A stretch of 64,000 nt of DNA from Ceratothoa steindachneri (Eukaryota; Arthropoda; Malacostraca; Isopoda; Cymothoidae), in contig OZ018338.1 of the NCBI GenBank assembly GCA_963969495.1, forward strand, positions 47,974,780 through 48,038,779, read 5' to 3'. The translations under genes were made by a program, and so were the position numbers. The notes under the pieces were generated by a model that did no database searches, was not told the DNA's origin, and saw only the letters and a program-made list of their open reading frames with translations. Shown in pieces: positions 44,640-55,997 of this stretch. The first letter of the stretch is position 1; the number at the start of each line of letters is the position of its first letter.

Positions 44640-45100
44640 TTAATATTTCGTGGCATAACCATTGTTTGCAATAACAGCAAGAAGACTATTTTCATAGATT
44701 GAATGATATTAGCTTTTCACAATCATTTCTGGATATTTTGTTCCACTCTTCAGCGCACATCACCCTCAAAGAGGCGAGGTTGTATGGGTTTTCTTTCGGA
44801 TTGCAACCCTAAGTAATAGGCCACAAATGCTCATTAGGATTGAGATTTAGCGATTGACTTGGCCTTTGAAGGAAGTTTAGTTTTCTCTTCGTCAACCATT
44901 CTTGAGTTAATTTTGTCTTGTGCTCAGCATCGTTGTCCTCCTGAAAAATCTTTTGATACGTCGCATCATACATTTTTTCACCAATAATGCGGAGTACTCC
45001 CGTGTCATGTGTGGTAAAGCAGCCCTCAAACCATAAGATTACGTCCTCCGTGTTTCACGGTTGTTTCTTTTTTAGGGGCCCGTCTGGCGACTGCTTACTA
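44640..45100 (-). pseudogene. Tc1-like transposase, C-terminal half
   Basis: Minus strand from 45100: TVKHGGRNLMV, then GVLRIIGEKMYDATYQKIFQ with EDNDAEHKTKLTQEWL (second catalytic Asp in DNDAEH) and RPSQSLNLNPNEHLW (family SPDLNPIEHLW; the catalytic Asp/Glu pair region is changed to LNLNPNE). One frameshift lies after MV. Together with 48230-48560 it forms one broken gene. Confidence 0.85.
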
Positions 45101-45629
45101 GGGCATAAGTCGACGTAATCATCCTACAGCCTAATGCTAGACTAGATTAAAAAAATATATATGCAAAAAGATAAAAATAACAAATTCCTAAAAATAAAAA
45201 AAATAACCAAGAATAAGAAGAAAACACGCTCCGGCGTCGGGAGGAGGCCCGCCTCCCCATGGCGCAGGAACATGCGACCAATACCAAAGAGAGTCAAATA
45301 AAATAGAGAAGGCCAACCACCTCCAAAAAGTCAGATAGTCCACAAGTTCGTGTGCACGAACTCGTCCCAAGTACGAAGGACAGCGGTAGCGATCCCGCTC
45401 GTCGCGTTACTGGGACAGATAACGTGCGCGAAGATCACCCAGAAGGGAAAATTAAACGAATTTTCCCGAACAGTCTGGGGGACAACACATTCGTCGTACT
45501 AAGGTGCAGGAAAGCGTTCCATCAAATGGCGGTGCGTCCTGCGAGTGTGCCCAATTCGAAAGCGAGCTGAAACCGTCGTGACATTCGGGGGTAGGTCTAT
45601 GGGAACAGTCACGACGCAATGGCACTAAT
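45101..45629. other. 5' flank of the L2-like LINE
   Basis: Contains a GC-rich block 45225-45260 (GGAGGCCCGCCTCC, a short inverted repeat) and 45350-45600, which may be the 5' end of the LINE. No protein motif is readable. Confidence 0.4.
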
Positions 45630-48097
45630 TCGCTGCTAATCCTCGGTGATTTCAACCTTACTGCCCACAATCCTAATTTCAAAGCCTTTTCTGAAATCCT
45701 TGATATCTTCTCCCTCACCCAACACGTTTCTTCTCCTTCCCACTCTCACGGTAACATTTTAGACCTTGTAATCTCTGACTGTCTTATTTCCAACCTGACG
45801 ACTACAAATTTGTCCAATGCTATATCTGATCACTTCCTTATCAATTTCAACTTCTCTATCCCATTCCATATACCTCCCCAGCTGTCTCATAATCCTAAGT
45901 CTTTCCGTCGACTCGCCTCCATTGATATTCCCTCCCTATCTAATGATGTGGCCTCCGAAATTCCTCCCATTGATGCTTCTGCCTCTCCTGACCAGATTTT
46001 CTCTTCTTTGGAGCAACCCATTCTCACTTGTCTTGATGCCCAATCTCCCCTTGTCACCCCTTCGAACTCCCGTTGTCACCGTGCCCCTTGGTACTCTATG
46101 GAACTCCTCCGTGCTAGGCAGTCCATGCGTGCCCATGAAAGAGTCCTTAGAAAGGCTCGCACCCGTGGGCAAGACACCACCCCTCTCTCGCTGGCGTTCT
46201 GACTTGCGACAGCTTCCTACGTGGCGAAATTAAAATCTGCTCGTGAAGCCTACTCACGTAATCTGCTAACTGATAATCGGAATGATCCGCGTACTGTCTT
46301 CCGCCTGCTCTCCCGTCTTACTGCCCCAGCCCAGGTCTCCCCACCCATTAGCCCTGCTACTCTCTCGAATTTCTTCGCAGATAAGGTCACTAACCTCCGT
46401 GCCTCCCTCCCTCAGCCTGCTGTCCCGGCTCCTGCCATTCTCCCTGACTTCCCACCTCAGTGGCTTATCGTTTAACCCGCTGTAACCGCGTTGGAGCTTA
46501 CAGCCCTGCTCTCGCGTTCTGAGAAATCGGGCTCCCTAAAGGACATTTTTCAGTCTAAACTGTTATGTAAAATTCTACCTGCTATCCTCCCAACGCTTCT
46601 TCACCTGTTCAACACTTCACTTGCAACTGGTCTTGTTCCCTCTTCCTTCAAACGTGCCCACATCCGTCCGATTCTTAAAAAAGCCTCACCTGAACCCCAC
46701 TGACCCTTCCAATTATCGCCCGATTTCGCAACTTCCTTTCCTCTCTAAGGTCCTGGAGAGAGTGGTTGCTTCACGCATCAACTGTCACATGGTGGCCTAT
46801 AACATTGATAAAACCTATCAATCTGTTTTCAAGTCAGGTCACTCCAAAGAAACCGCCCTTCTCAATGTGTCCGATTGCTTACGAAGAGCTGCGGACAGGG
46901 GTTGTGCCTCCATCCTCGTTCTACTCAACCTCTCCTCTGCCTTCGATACTATTGACCATACCGTCCTACTTGATCGTCTCCACTCTTTACTCGGCATATC
47001 AGGCACCGTGCTTGACTGGTTCCGCTCTTACCTCTCGTCTAGTACCCAATCCGTTGTGATTGACGACGTTTCATCCGACTCTACCCCCATTCGCTTTGGA
47101 GTGCCACAAGGCTCTGTCCTTGGTCCTACTATATGCTGTTGACACTTAAATTTTCGTTTCCTCACCCCCCACGTCTCTTGCCTACTCTATCACTGACCTC
47201 CTCGCTGCCTACTCCTCCATTTCTGACTGGCTCTCTACCAACTTCCTCAGGCTTAATCACTCCAAAACTGAGGTCCTCCTTGTCGGCTCCCCTGCTCTTG
47301 TCAAAAAATCTAAATCTCTCTTTCCCTCGCTTACTGGGCGGTAATACTACTATCATTTTCTCTGACTGCGTTAGGAATCTGGGTTTTGTTTTTGATGAGC
47401 ATCTCTCCTTTAAGCCTCATACCTGCAATGTCAGCAAATCCTCTCTATGTTTCCTTCGTACCTTCTCTTGCATTCGCTCTCAATTTGATCGCCAAAGTCT
47501 TGAGACTGCTGTTCATGCCTTCATCACCTCACGCCTTGACTACTGTAACTCTCTGCTTGTGAATCTGCCATCCTCCTCTATCCGCCCCCTTCAACTTGTA
47601 CAGAACTATGCCGCCCGGCTTCTCCTCCGTCGCCCTCGCTTCTCTCCCTCGAAACCCTTGCTGCATAAACTGCACTGGCTCCCTGTCAGATCCCGTACTC
47701 ACTTCAAGATACTTCTCTTCACATTTAAGGCCCTAAACAACAAGGCCTCGTCTTACCTCTCTTTTGCCCTCTCGCCACGCCATGTCCCTCGGGCCCTTCG
47801 GTCATCACATGCACCTCTTTTGAATATTCCTCGTTTACCCCTCTGCTTAATGGGGGACTGCTTCTTCTCAATCTGCGCCCCTAAGTTGTAGAATGCTCTT
47901 CCTGCTGAAATCAGGTCTTCTCCCTCTCTTACCATATTTAAGCGTCTCCTGAAAACGCATCTTTTCAGTATTGCCTTCTCCCCCCTCTTGAATTTCCATT
48001 GAATTTCCATTCTCATCTCAGCACAACGTGCGCTTATTACAGGCCTTGAAGAGCGCATTACAAAAGACTTATTATTATTATTATTATTATTATTATA
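45630..48097 (+). pseudogene. L2-like LINE (endonuclease end, RT, 3' tail), degraded
   Basis: Blocks in order: LLILGDFNLTAHNP and NILDLVISDCL (end of the AP endonuclease), SPATLSNFFADKV, LFNTSLATGLVPSSFKRAHI then RPILKK, PSNYRPISQLPFLSKVLERV, GHSKETALLNVSDCL, ILVLLNLSSAFDTIDHTVLL (motif A), RFGVPQGSVLGP (motif B), LYAVDT-stop-IFVSSPP (motif C), RNLGFVFDEHLSFKPH, LDYCNSLLVNLPSSSI, LHWLPVRSRTHFKILLFTFK, and NALPAEIRSS. About 20 codons between motifs B and C are deleted, YADD is YAVD, and at least four frameshifts exist. The end TTACAAAAGACTTATTATTA with an ATT array is the usual L2/CR1 3' tail. It sits inside a Tc1-like transposase gene. Confidence 0.92.
48069..48097 (+). repeat. (ATT)n tail of the L2-like LINE
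   Basis: About nine ATT units directly after GCGCATTACAAAAGACTT, marking the 3' end of the LINE insertion. Confidence 0.9.
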
Positions 48098-48229
48098 ACT
48101 TTAAGTTCCCTTGGGGCGTCTCCCTAATTCCTGCCATGTAGTCGGTGTGAGGAAGAATGAAACGCTGGTCTGGTCGCCCAGTCCTCGCGGACTCTTTCGC
48201 GCCCTCATCGGCGTGATCATTTTATTTTA
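48098..48229 (-). other. GC-rich hairpin block between LINE tail and Tc1-like gene
   Basis: On the minus strand CCGATGAGGGCGCGAAAG precedes AGTCCGCGAGGACT, a perfect 5 bp stem with a GCGA loop. It is compositionally unlike both neighbours; it may be a small separate retroposon or 5' sequence. Not identified. Confidence 0.35.
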
Positions 48230-48560
48230 ATCTCATATGACCATATAACCTTGTTTTAAAATTCACTTCTCTTTTCAAGATGCTCTCTAGCAACTTTTAA
48301 ACGGTTTGTTACGTTTTTTTTATTAATTAGTGTAGTTTTGAGGGGAGTGAAAGAATGAAGATCATTACGACGGAATTCTCTACCTATATTTCTTGTATTC
48401 ATTTTAGCCCCTGATAATTCTAGATCACTTTGTAGATCTTTCATAGTAATTACTGGATTATTCTTTAGTTTCCAAAGTATGTAACGTCGAGGCCGATCGT
48501 TAATCTGGCGATGAGTCCGTCTTTTGGCAAGTTCGAGGTGATTTCAGACTCGTGATACTG
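48230..48560 (-). pseudogene. Tc1-like transposase, N-terminal half
   Basis: Minus strand: INDRPRRYILWKLKNNPVIT with MKDLQSDLELSG (paired-type DNA-binding domain), NIGREFRRNDLHSFTPLKTT, and VTNRLKVAREHLEKRSEF, a stop, then NKVIWSYEIK. The last block is VIWSDEsK in the family, so the first catalytic Asp is Tyr here. The reading stops where the GC-rich block and the LINE begin and resumes at 45100. Confidence 0.85.
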
Positions 48561-48864
48561 GATATTGGATAATCTATCTGAATAAAGTTTAGTTATTCGC
48601 CATCGAATAGCTTAAGGAACTTCTTTGACCTTCGACATTGCTCAAATCAAACGTCCTTCATCTATGATTCTTATCATTGAATGACGGTGCTAATATTCTG
48701 CAGCTTAAATCAGTTTCATTTCTAGAAATTTCTCAAATATTCAATCTTACCATTTTCATCGAATTTATGGAATTTATAAGATTTCTTTTGTATAATAATA
48801 TTTTTGCATGTTATTAGAGTGGTTGGATACTTTTGTCACCTGCTAAAATTTTGCTATTTTTTTT
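48561..48864 (-). other. Tc1-like non-coding end
   Basis: AT-rich sequence from the transposase N-terminus to the right inverted terminus, ending GGTTGGATACTTTTGTCACC TGC before TA at 48844. Confidence 0.6.
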
Positions 48865-50640
48865 TTGTCTTAAGTAGATTGATTGCCTTATACTTTCTAC
48901 ATTGATATCTATCTACCATTTTTTGGATAATTTTAGAATTTCTAAGCCGCGTTGTAAATTTACTAGGGCATGGGTATATTTTGCTATTTCGCAGTTTCCT
49001 TGTGCATCTCCCCTTATACTATGCTTTTTTTAACTTTATCATAAGTATCTTATGTGGGACAGTTTCAAACGTCTTCTGAAAATTGAACTAAACTATTTTG
49101 ACAGATTTATATTGGTAGAAGATTGAGATCACTTTGTGAAAAATGCTAACCACTTAAACAAGAGCAGTCGTGCCGCCTAAAAATTATGCTGGGTATCTTA
49201 ATTAAGTCTTAGAACCTGCAAATACCTTACTTTTCGATCTCTAATAATAGACTCTTAAGAGTTTTCCAATAATGAAAGTTAAGGAAATCGGCCTGGAATT
49301 TCTGAGATTAGTTTTTATATCTTTTTTGAAAATCGGAGTCACATTTATTTCATTAAACTTAATTGAAACTTAAATTTCATTAATGGAATTGTTAAAAAAA
49401 ACTCCTACAAAAGGGTTTCGTTAGTTTACTTTCCAAATCTTTAATGTTAATTGTATAGATTTTATCGGGACCGGCGCTGGGGATATTTTAATTTTCTTTA
49501 TACACAACCTTATTGCATTTCCGGCTAAATCAATATTCAAAAGAGTACTAAAATCATACAAATTAATTGCTTCGAAGGTTTTAAGTAAATTTATGGTATC
49601 TTCCACGATAAAGACTTACCAAATGTTAATTTAGTACCTTCACCATATGGGTCGGTTCGACACTTTAACACGCTCGCAGAATCTTCCAGAGAATCCTTGA
49701 ATTTCCTGTTTATGATTTTTTACCTATGTATAAAATCCCTCTTTTTTCGTTTTCATGCCAACGCTAAACACCTTTTATGGTTTCTCTTTCGTCTCCTTAT
49801 GCTACATTTTACAAGGTGATGATAAAAACTATATCGGTTCTGTTCTCAACAGTGTTAGTAGCCTTTAAACTTTTATAACGCCGGATACTTTCACGTATGT
49901 TTACTTTAATTTCGCCACTAATCTAAGGCATTTGTCTCAATTTTGTATGTATCCTATAACTACTGAAATTCTAAATACATTTCGTGTACGTTACCAGCAT
50001 TCAAACTTTAGTCCCAATTTATGTGCTTTAAGTATTAACGTTAGTGATAAAAGTTATAATATTTAAAGTGTGAAAATAATTGAAAATATTTTTTAATAAT
50101 TCTTTGAATATTTATATTAAAATGAATTATGTGATGATCACTATTTTCCAATAATTAGTTAACACGTACAGTTTCTATTAAATTTCAAGCAGTTGTCAAA
50201 TTAAAATCCAAAACGTTATGTTCCCCGTTGGGTCATCATTTCTTTGATCTTTTTCTTCACTATCTGCCATTTCGTTATCGAAATTTACATTCGGGAAATT
50301 ACTTTATCAACATAGAGCTGCAATTTTTCTTTTGCCTAAATAATGACGTCAAAAGTGAATAAAAGAGAATACTATCTTCATTTTCGACTTGTCTTAGCGG
50401 CCTGTAGAAAACAATGAGTTTAGTTCGTTAGTGCCATTTATCTCGGTTTCAGTAGATAAATGAACTTCGCCTATACATATATGCATAAAACAACAATTTA
50501 TTGTAATCATATCTTTATTATATTGTTTAAAAACCAATAATTTAAACTTTGAAATAAAACTCCTGCTATAGCTCTGTATCCATGTTTCAGTGGCCGCAAT
50601 AATATCAAAATCTTCCATTGTAACTAACGCTCTCAAATCC
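48865..50640 (-). pseudogene. CR1-like LINE copy 3, endonuclease and RT part
   Basis: From 50640 leftward: ALVTMEDFDIIAATETWIQ (AP endonuclease block, family pDIIaiTETWl), then near 49600 AIRLCIKKIKISPAPVPIK with TPIFKKDIKTNLRNSRPISL and TFIIGKLLR (fingers, family SPGPD...TPIFKKG...NYRPISLT), and near 49090 FNFQKTFETVPHKILMIKLK (motif A, LDFqKAFD.VPH; the catalytic Asp of FD is Glu). The frame has many stops. The remainder of the polymerase is on the other side of the Tc1-like element at 44100-44430. Confidence 0.82.
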
Positions 50641-50739
50641 TATTTCTTGGTTAATTCTTATCGAAGTGTGCGCATTTGTTTAGAAGTCTAACAATTTACA
50701 TAAAATTTCTCACTCGTCAATTCTAATAAATCTCACACC
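50641..50739. other. No gene recognised
   Basis: Short AT-rich junction between two LINE remnants. Confidence 0.3.
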
Positions 50740-51000
50740 TCACCCCTTCATTACAATTCGTACTTCTCTCAGTATTCATGCCATAAAGATATTTAAAAGC
50801 CCACCAACGTATTCGAACCACTCAGTCTGGCCATTTTCATCCCCACCCCACGCCTTACTTCCAACATAAATACTTTTTTCACATCCAACGGTTTACTGCT
50901 CACTCAATATATTCTTAGATCCTGTGAATCCTCCATAGCTACTCGTACATAGGTTTCCCCCATATCCATGAACCATGCATACACCTAGTAATAATATTAG
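50740..51000 (-). pseudogene. LINE RT fragment (RGVRQGCVMSP type), copy 5
   Basis: The minus strand near 50810-50750 reads LLNIFMA, a stop, ILREVRIVMK, the family block LFnIFMDEvLREV. The plus-strand words CTCTCAGTATTCATGCCATA and AAGATATTTAAAAGCCCACC align with CTCTCAGTACTTCATCCATA and AAGATCTTGAACAG at 14.66 kb. Confidence 0.55.
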
Positions 51001-53694
51001 ATGACAAGAACTACTCAAGTCCACTTCATTAACTTCACCGACGCAGCACCAAAGGTCTGTGAAAGACAGGTAAGGAAACTTGGAACTCTTGTGAAGGCAC
51101 CGAGACCCCAAGTTTGTCTGGGAAGGGGCATAGCCCCCTGCGTCTCCTCCCTTGACGCGAACTTTCCTCCCCTCAGCGAATTCGGGCCAACTTCCTCGAG
51201 TGCCTCTGCGCTTTGTGTGCCTCGTACACTTTCAAGGAACCACGTATTAATTAATCAATTTCTTTTTTATTGAATTAAAGGATAAGAAATCTCGTATCCA
51301 GGTGTTATTTTTGTATTTATATTTTTAAATCATATGGAACTGGTATCCATATATTAATTTAATTTATTTAAAGAATAAAGAACTAGTCCATATGTTTTCA
51401 GGAGGAGCAATCCATCACTTAATTGTTTATTGACAATATGAACCTGTGGTCAAAGTAGTAATTAATTTGATTATTAGTTAAAGGATCATGGAGGCAGATA
51501 TTAGGATTTCAGTGCCACTGTTCTATCCTAACCATTGGCAGTTTCAGTGCCCAGTCTCATTCTCAGTTTCCCTTATCGGCGCCCATCGCTGGGGTAAGGT
51601 GAGCCTCCTCGCCGCAATGCTGCGCGCAGGGGGACGGCAGTGCACATCTGCGTCATCTGACTCCTTCATTTGGGGTTGAGGGAGGCCTTGATATGCAAGG
51701 GGTTGAGGGTGTAGTCATGGAAACCATGTTGCAACCGACATTTGGAGGATTGCGTATCGTCCCGGTCCCAAGCGCTATAAGTAGTCATCTCTTTAGACTA
51801 CTCGGGCTATATACATACCGCACGTTTTCACTTACCCCATCCTTAACATTTTTTCTGCAAGCATCTCATCACAAAGCTTCTGGCGTAAATGTACTCGTTG
51901 TTTTTTTTTTTAGCTTTCCCCACCCCCACCTTCAGGTTGAGGTGGCTGCCTTAGTTGCGGAAAGATGCTCGAAACAGTTGCGCTTCCTCTCAGTGCCCAG
52001 CGCATTGTCTACTCGAGCTATCTGGATACCTACCTCACGTTTTCATTTCTCCCAATCTCAACACTTTTCTTCCAACCCATAATGTAGGAAGTTCCCTCGT
52101 TGGTTGTCGCTTATTTTGTATAGAAAAATAAGCCTCAGAGATATAACTCACGTTGGTTTTCGCCTTATTTCTTCCGGAAACAAAAATTAACCCCACCAGA
52201 AGATAATCTCCGGCACATTTGAGTTCCGTTGTTTTCAAGGTGTCAGGTTTGAACTGATCCACTGAAGTTGTTGGTGTGACTTTGTCTTCACTCTCACTGT
52301 CCTCTCAATTTCCTCTTTTCCCCTTACTCCTCTCCTGTGTCCAAGTATCTCTAGGTAAATCCTTTTTAAAATATAATAATTTAATCGTTCTTAATTATAT
52401 GCAACTTCCAGTTAAGACTTTACAAATGCGAGGGCGAAACAGCGAAGGAACCAAATGACGCCTTTGTGGAATAACATCAAATGTAATGGGAAAAGTGAAT
52501 ACAAAAATGGGGTAGGGACGGCTTTGTACCATATGTAGGTAGAGTGTATAATTAAGAGGAAGGATGGAACCAATGTAACTAACGCTACATATTCATGGGC
52601 GAAAGGAAGGAACAGAAGATGAAAGAAAAAACGATGGTAGACGAGGAAGTGTAAGAGGTTTTATTTATTATAAATAGGAGACTACCAATGAGGGTGCATT
52701 TTTTCAAAGGAAGTTCGTAAGGAAAGTGAAGTGCTGGGAGAAAATGAAAGTACATAACACCAACAGCCAAAAAGAATGAAAACAAAAGAGAATGAGAGAC
52801 TTCAATAACAAACGTCTTCAGTTTATAAAACGTTTTTTGCCTTCTCCCATCTTATTACTTCCATTCACTTGCATTCGGGATATTAAATTTGAATATGTTC
52901 ATAAGGTGCCTAATATCATATAAATTACTGTCGGAATAACAATGAAAAAATCTCTGTATTTCTGAAATTAATTTTCTATAATAAATTGTTTTCTGAGATA
53001 ACACAAAATTTTCCATATTAGTTTTAGATAGAAAAAATTACCATCTTCTGATCAGTGGTAACTAATTTGAACACTAAAATCAACCTCTTCGCATAAGGGA
53101 AATGTTTACCTATTTCAGATAGAGATGTGTAGATTTTATTTATGTGTCTATAACACTATAGGTTCACGCACATTAAAAATAAAAAACAAAACAAACATTT
53201 ATGTATATATTTAGTGTATATAGCGTGGAGTAAAGCAATAGCACACTTCCTACAATACAAGAAGATTTCCATTCAGGAATCCAAATTTGGGTTCCTGAGG
53301 TTGATACAGATGGGGCAGGAGCAAATTATTCGTTCATGAAAATACAATTTGAGCATCGCGAAAAGCTCCCAAAGGCGAGTGGGTTCACGGACAGTAAACA
53401 GAAACAAACAAACTAAGGGGTCAGTGACGGGGGGGAAGGGGGTGTTTAATAAAGCGTAAGAGTATGGAATTTCAGTCGCATTGATAAGCGCCGACCCCAT
53501 CTCGATGAAAAATGTAGAAAGTCAAAAAGATTGCATAGCCATTGTTTGCGAAAACAAACGACAGCATCTCCACCAGAGTTTGGAAGAGAGGCTAATGGTG
53601 AAGTTAGTAGCAGTAAAAATGTGTGATAGTTACTAAATTCGTGCATACAAAAAAAGGGAGAATTTTGAGATCTTTTGGGTTTGGTGGGGGTTGT
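51001..53694. other. Long unassigned region
   Basis: 51695-51770 repeats the word found at 27215-27290 (AAGGGGTTGAGGGTGTAGTC, TTGCAACCGACATTTGGAGG, ATTGCGT). Otherwise no motif, repeat partner or RNA gene was recognised. 51000-51240 and 51480-52080 are of more even base composition with short frames only. Confidence 0.4.
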
Positions 53695-53755
53695 CCGATC
53701 TTTTTTTTTGTAAATTAGACCACTAATGCAGTTTCTTAACGCTGATTACAAATAC
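53695..53755 (+). repeat. Dispersed terminal-like repeat T, copy 1
   Basis: CCGATCTTTTTTTTTGTAAA, ACCACTAATGCAGTTTCTTA and GCTGATTACAAATAC. Copy 2 (56345-56394) has the same orientation, copy 3 (58204-58256) is inverted. It may be the terminus of the mariner-like transposon family nested between them. Confidence 0.65.
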
Positions 53756-53918
53756 ACTATGTACATGGTGGCAACACGAAGTGTAGACGGCTTAGACAAA
53801 TCATTTTAAATATATTTACATACCATTAATGAATTACCTTCTTGTAGGTTGTTTGAGAATTTATTGATTTTTGTGAATCAAAGTGCAAATTAATAAGAAA
53901 CAACACCCGTTTACAAAT

Positions 53919-54975
53919 ATGACTGGAAATATGAAGAAATCGAGTACCTTTTACAAGATCGGAAAGACAGCGGACATTATTTTCAAAATGTTGAACCCTA
54001 TTGATACCAAATCAGGGTGTTGTAAATCTATCAAACAGCTTAAAGAGACAGGCAGTTGTGTTCCAAGACTGAAGAACACCTTGTTCCGATCAGTAACAAT
54101 CCCAAACCTCTCCTCATCAAAAATATGATGAACAAGATCAGGTGAAATCCAAGGTGGATTTGGCATGCTAAGGTGAGCCATTTTACTATGCAAAAATTGC
54201 TGAAAGATGATTTGAAACTTTGACCATTCATTAGAGCTAAAGGACATATGTTTTTCAACTCCACCAAAAAGAAGAGAGTCGAAAGAGCAAAGCAGCTCCT
54301 CTAACGGTTCATTGGGGACTCACAGCCTCCAATTCTATAGACTGATACGTTGTTCAGCATCCAGGGCCCTCAGAACATATAAAATGATAGTGTTTGAGTA
54401 CAAAATAAAAGTGAGATTCCAGTTGAACAGCAAACATCTTTCAAGAGACAGAAACCAGCTTCGGTGATAGTGGTGAGCGGGCGTAGCTTCAACAGGCCCA
54501 TAAGGACGTCTTATCTTGATTGAAGAGGGTGTAAAGATTGATCAATGTTTATTTGGAGATGTTGAAAGAGAAATTCATCCCCTGGGTAGATGACAGCATA
54601 GAAAATACAGGGGATATAAATCTTCATCAAGATGAAGCAACCTCACACGCAGCCAAAAACATTTTTAAGACTGGTGCCAGGCAAATTTTAAGAGGTTTTA
54701 GTCAAATGAACTTTGGCCTCTCAGTTCACCCGTTTTGAACCCCATGGACTTTTGAGTGTGGTCGATGCTTGGCCAGAAGGCCTGTAAAAAAACATCAAAT
54801 TGTAAAAGTTCTGAAGTGTAAAAAACTGTAAAATTTCTGAAGTGTAAACTGAAAAAAATGCTGGGAGGAAATAGCTGAAAGACTGTTCGCCACTTGCGCT
54901 CAGGTCTTACCTACCGGAATTGCAAAGATCCTGTTACACTCGCTACGACGCTCTCAACAAAGGACACAGTAATAT
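53919..54975 (+). pseudogene. Mariner-like transposase, second lineage, degraded
   Basis: N-terminal block KKSSTFYKIGKTADIIFKML and, in other frames, HFTMQKLLKDD, STKKKRVERAKQLL. Then INQCLFGDVERE (frame-shifted) and MINVYLEMLKEKFIPWVDDS, INLHQDEATSHAAKNIFKTG (second catalytic Asp; family FQQDGAtSHTA) and FEPHGLLSVVDAW with VWSMLGQK-like remains after the third Asp position. It resembles mariner transposases but belongs to a different lineage from 12549-13519. Numerous stops and shifts. Confidence 0.72.
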
Positions 54976-55039
54976 TTGTTTATGCAGTTAGACACGCTTT
55001 TGATGTTTTAATATATAAATATGTATTTAATTTGTAATA

Positions 55040-55997
55040 TTGATCAATGTGGCCACTCTCGGTGGCGAGCTCGCTCTACCGGCTAGACGTGAAGGCACGC
55101 CCACGTTACGGACGAAGTCCTTCCTCATGCTCGCCCATACACGGTTTACGGATTACTTCAGTTCGTCAACGTTGCTGCGACGGGCCTTGCAGGCCTTGCC
55201 ATTGACATGCGCCCATATTCTGTAGTCGAGGAGATTGAGGTCCAGTGACTGCGGCGGCCAAAAGTTCTTCGACCAGTTTTAGCTGTGTGGGCAGGGACAC
55301 CTCTTGCTGAAAGACATACTCCGCCTTCATCAGTGATCTTACTCACCCATGGCAGAACTTTCGTAGCCAAGATGTCCCTATAATCGGCCGCAGTGAGCGT
55401 GTAACCGGCTGCGAGCCACACCGGCGGCATCTTCTCGCCATTCGAAGCCACGACACCGAGCTTCATCCCGGAGGCCGGTGCTTGGTCGTGGACACGTAGT
55501 GGACCTCAGAGACGTCCGGGTAGAAGATTACCACGCGGTCGTTCGGTTTATTGATGACCGGATCGACCCTGGAGGGTTTTTATCAGAAAAAAAGAGAATT
55601 TGATTCCATGACTCTTCAAGTCGTTGAGAAGGTGACGACAGCGCTCTCGACGTTGTTCTCGCATACGGTCGCTGAGCAGAAGCCTTCTACGCACCTCGAG
55701 CTCTTCCCGCCGTCCTCCTTGATGGCCATTGCCACTGTGGCTACCGCATTGTTGTTCTTCTTCGTGAGTGCAGCCATTTTGAGCTCGGAGCACTTTCGAA
55801 GGACCTTCTCACAACTAAGCGGTCGACAACTTGAAGTCTGCATGAACGAGGTCGACCTTTGAGGTCTGTTCCCGTTCCTAAGCCCTTCAGGGACTCTGTA
55901 GATGGTCATCCGGCTGCCAGTGAACTGCTTGGCGATGTCGGACTTGCTGTTGGCCCGCGCGCAGGAGAGCAGAGATCTCAATTCTTTTCACTTTCAT
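55040..55997 (-). pseudogene. Mariner-like transposase, third lineage, GC-rich, degraded
   Basis: From an ATG near 55997 on the minus strand: MKVKRIEISALLRAG, then ANSKSDIAKQFTGSRMTIYR (helix-turn-helix), GLRNGNRPQRS, LRKCSELKMAALTKK, TVCENNVESAVVTFSTT, then MKLGVVASNGEKMPPVWLAA, YRDILATKVLPWVSKI, VPAHTAKTG (family QDgAPAHTAk), WPPQSLDLNLLDYRIWAHVN in a shifted frame, and VWASMRKDFVRNV. The GC content is clearly above its neighbours. Blocks are in the right order, but several frameshifts and the LDLNLLD change make it inactive. Confidence 0.78.

Larger units (their letters stand above)
44600..48843 (-). mobile_element. Tc1-like element carrying a nested L2-like LINE
   Basis: Left GCAGGTGACAAAAGTATTCA and right (inward) GCAGGTGACAAAAGTATCCA form an inverted repeat, with TA directly outside both (44598-44599 and 48844-48845). 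The transposase is on the minus strand in two halves, 48230-48560 and 44640-45100, separated by an L2-like LINE. The outer boundary on the left may extend to about 44427 (outer direct repeat); no outer repeat was found on the right. Confidence 0.8.

Noticed and set aside
45817..46233. 138-codon frame overlapping the L2-like LINE
   Set aside because: The frame at 45630-46202 carries the endonuclease motifs; this one is an alternative-frame shadow.
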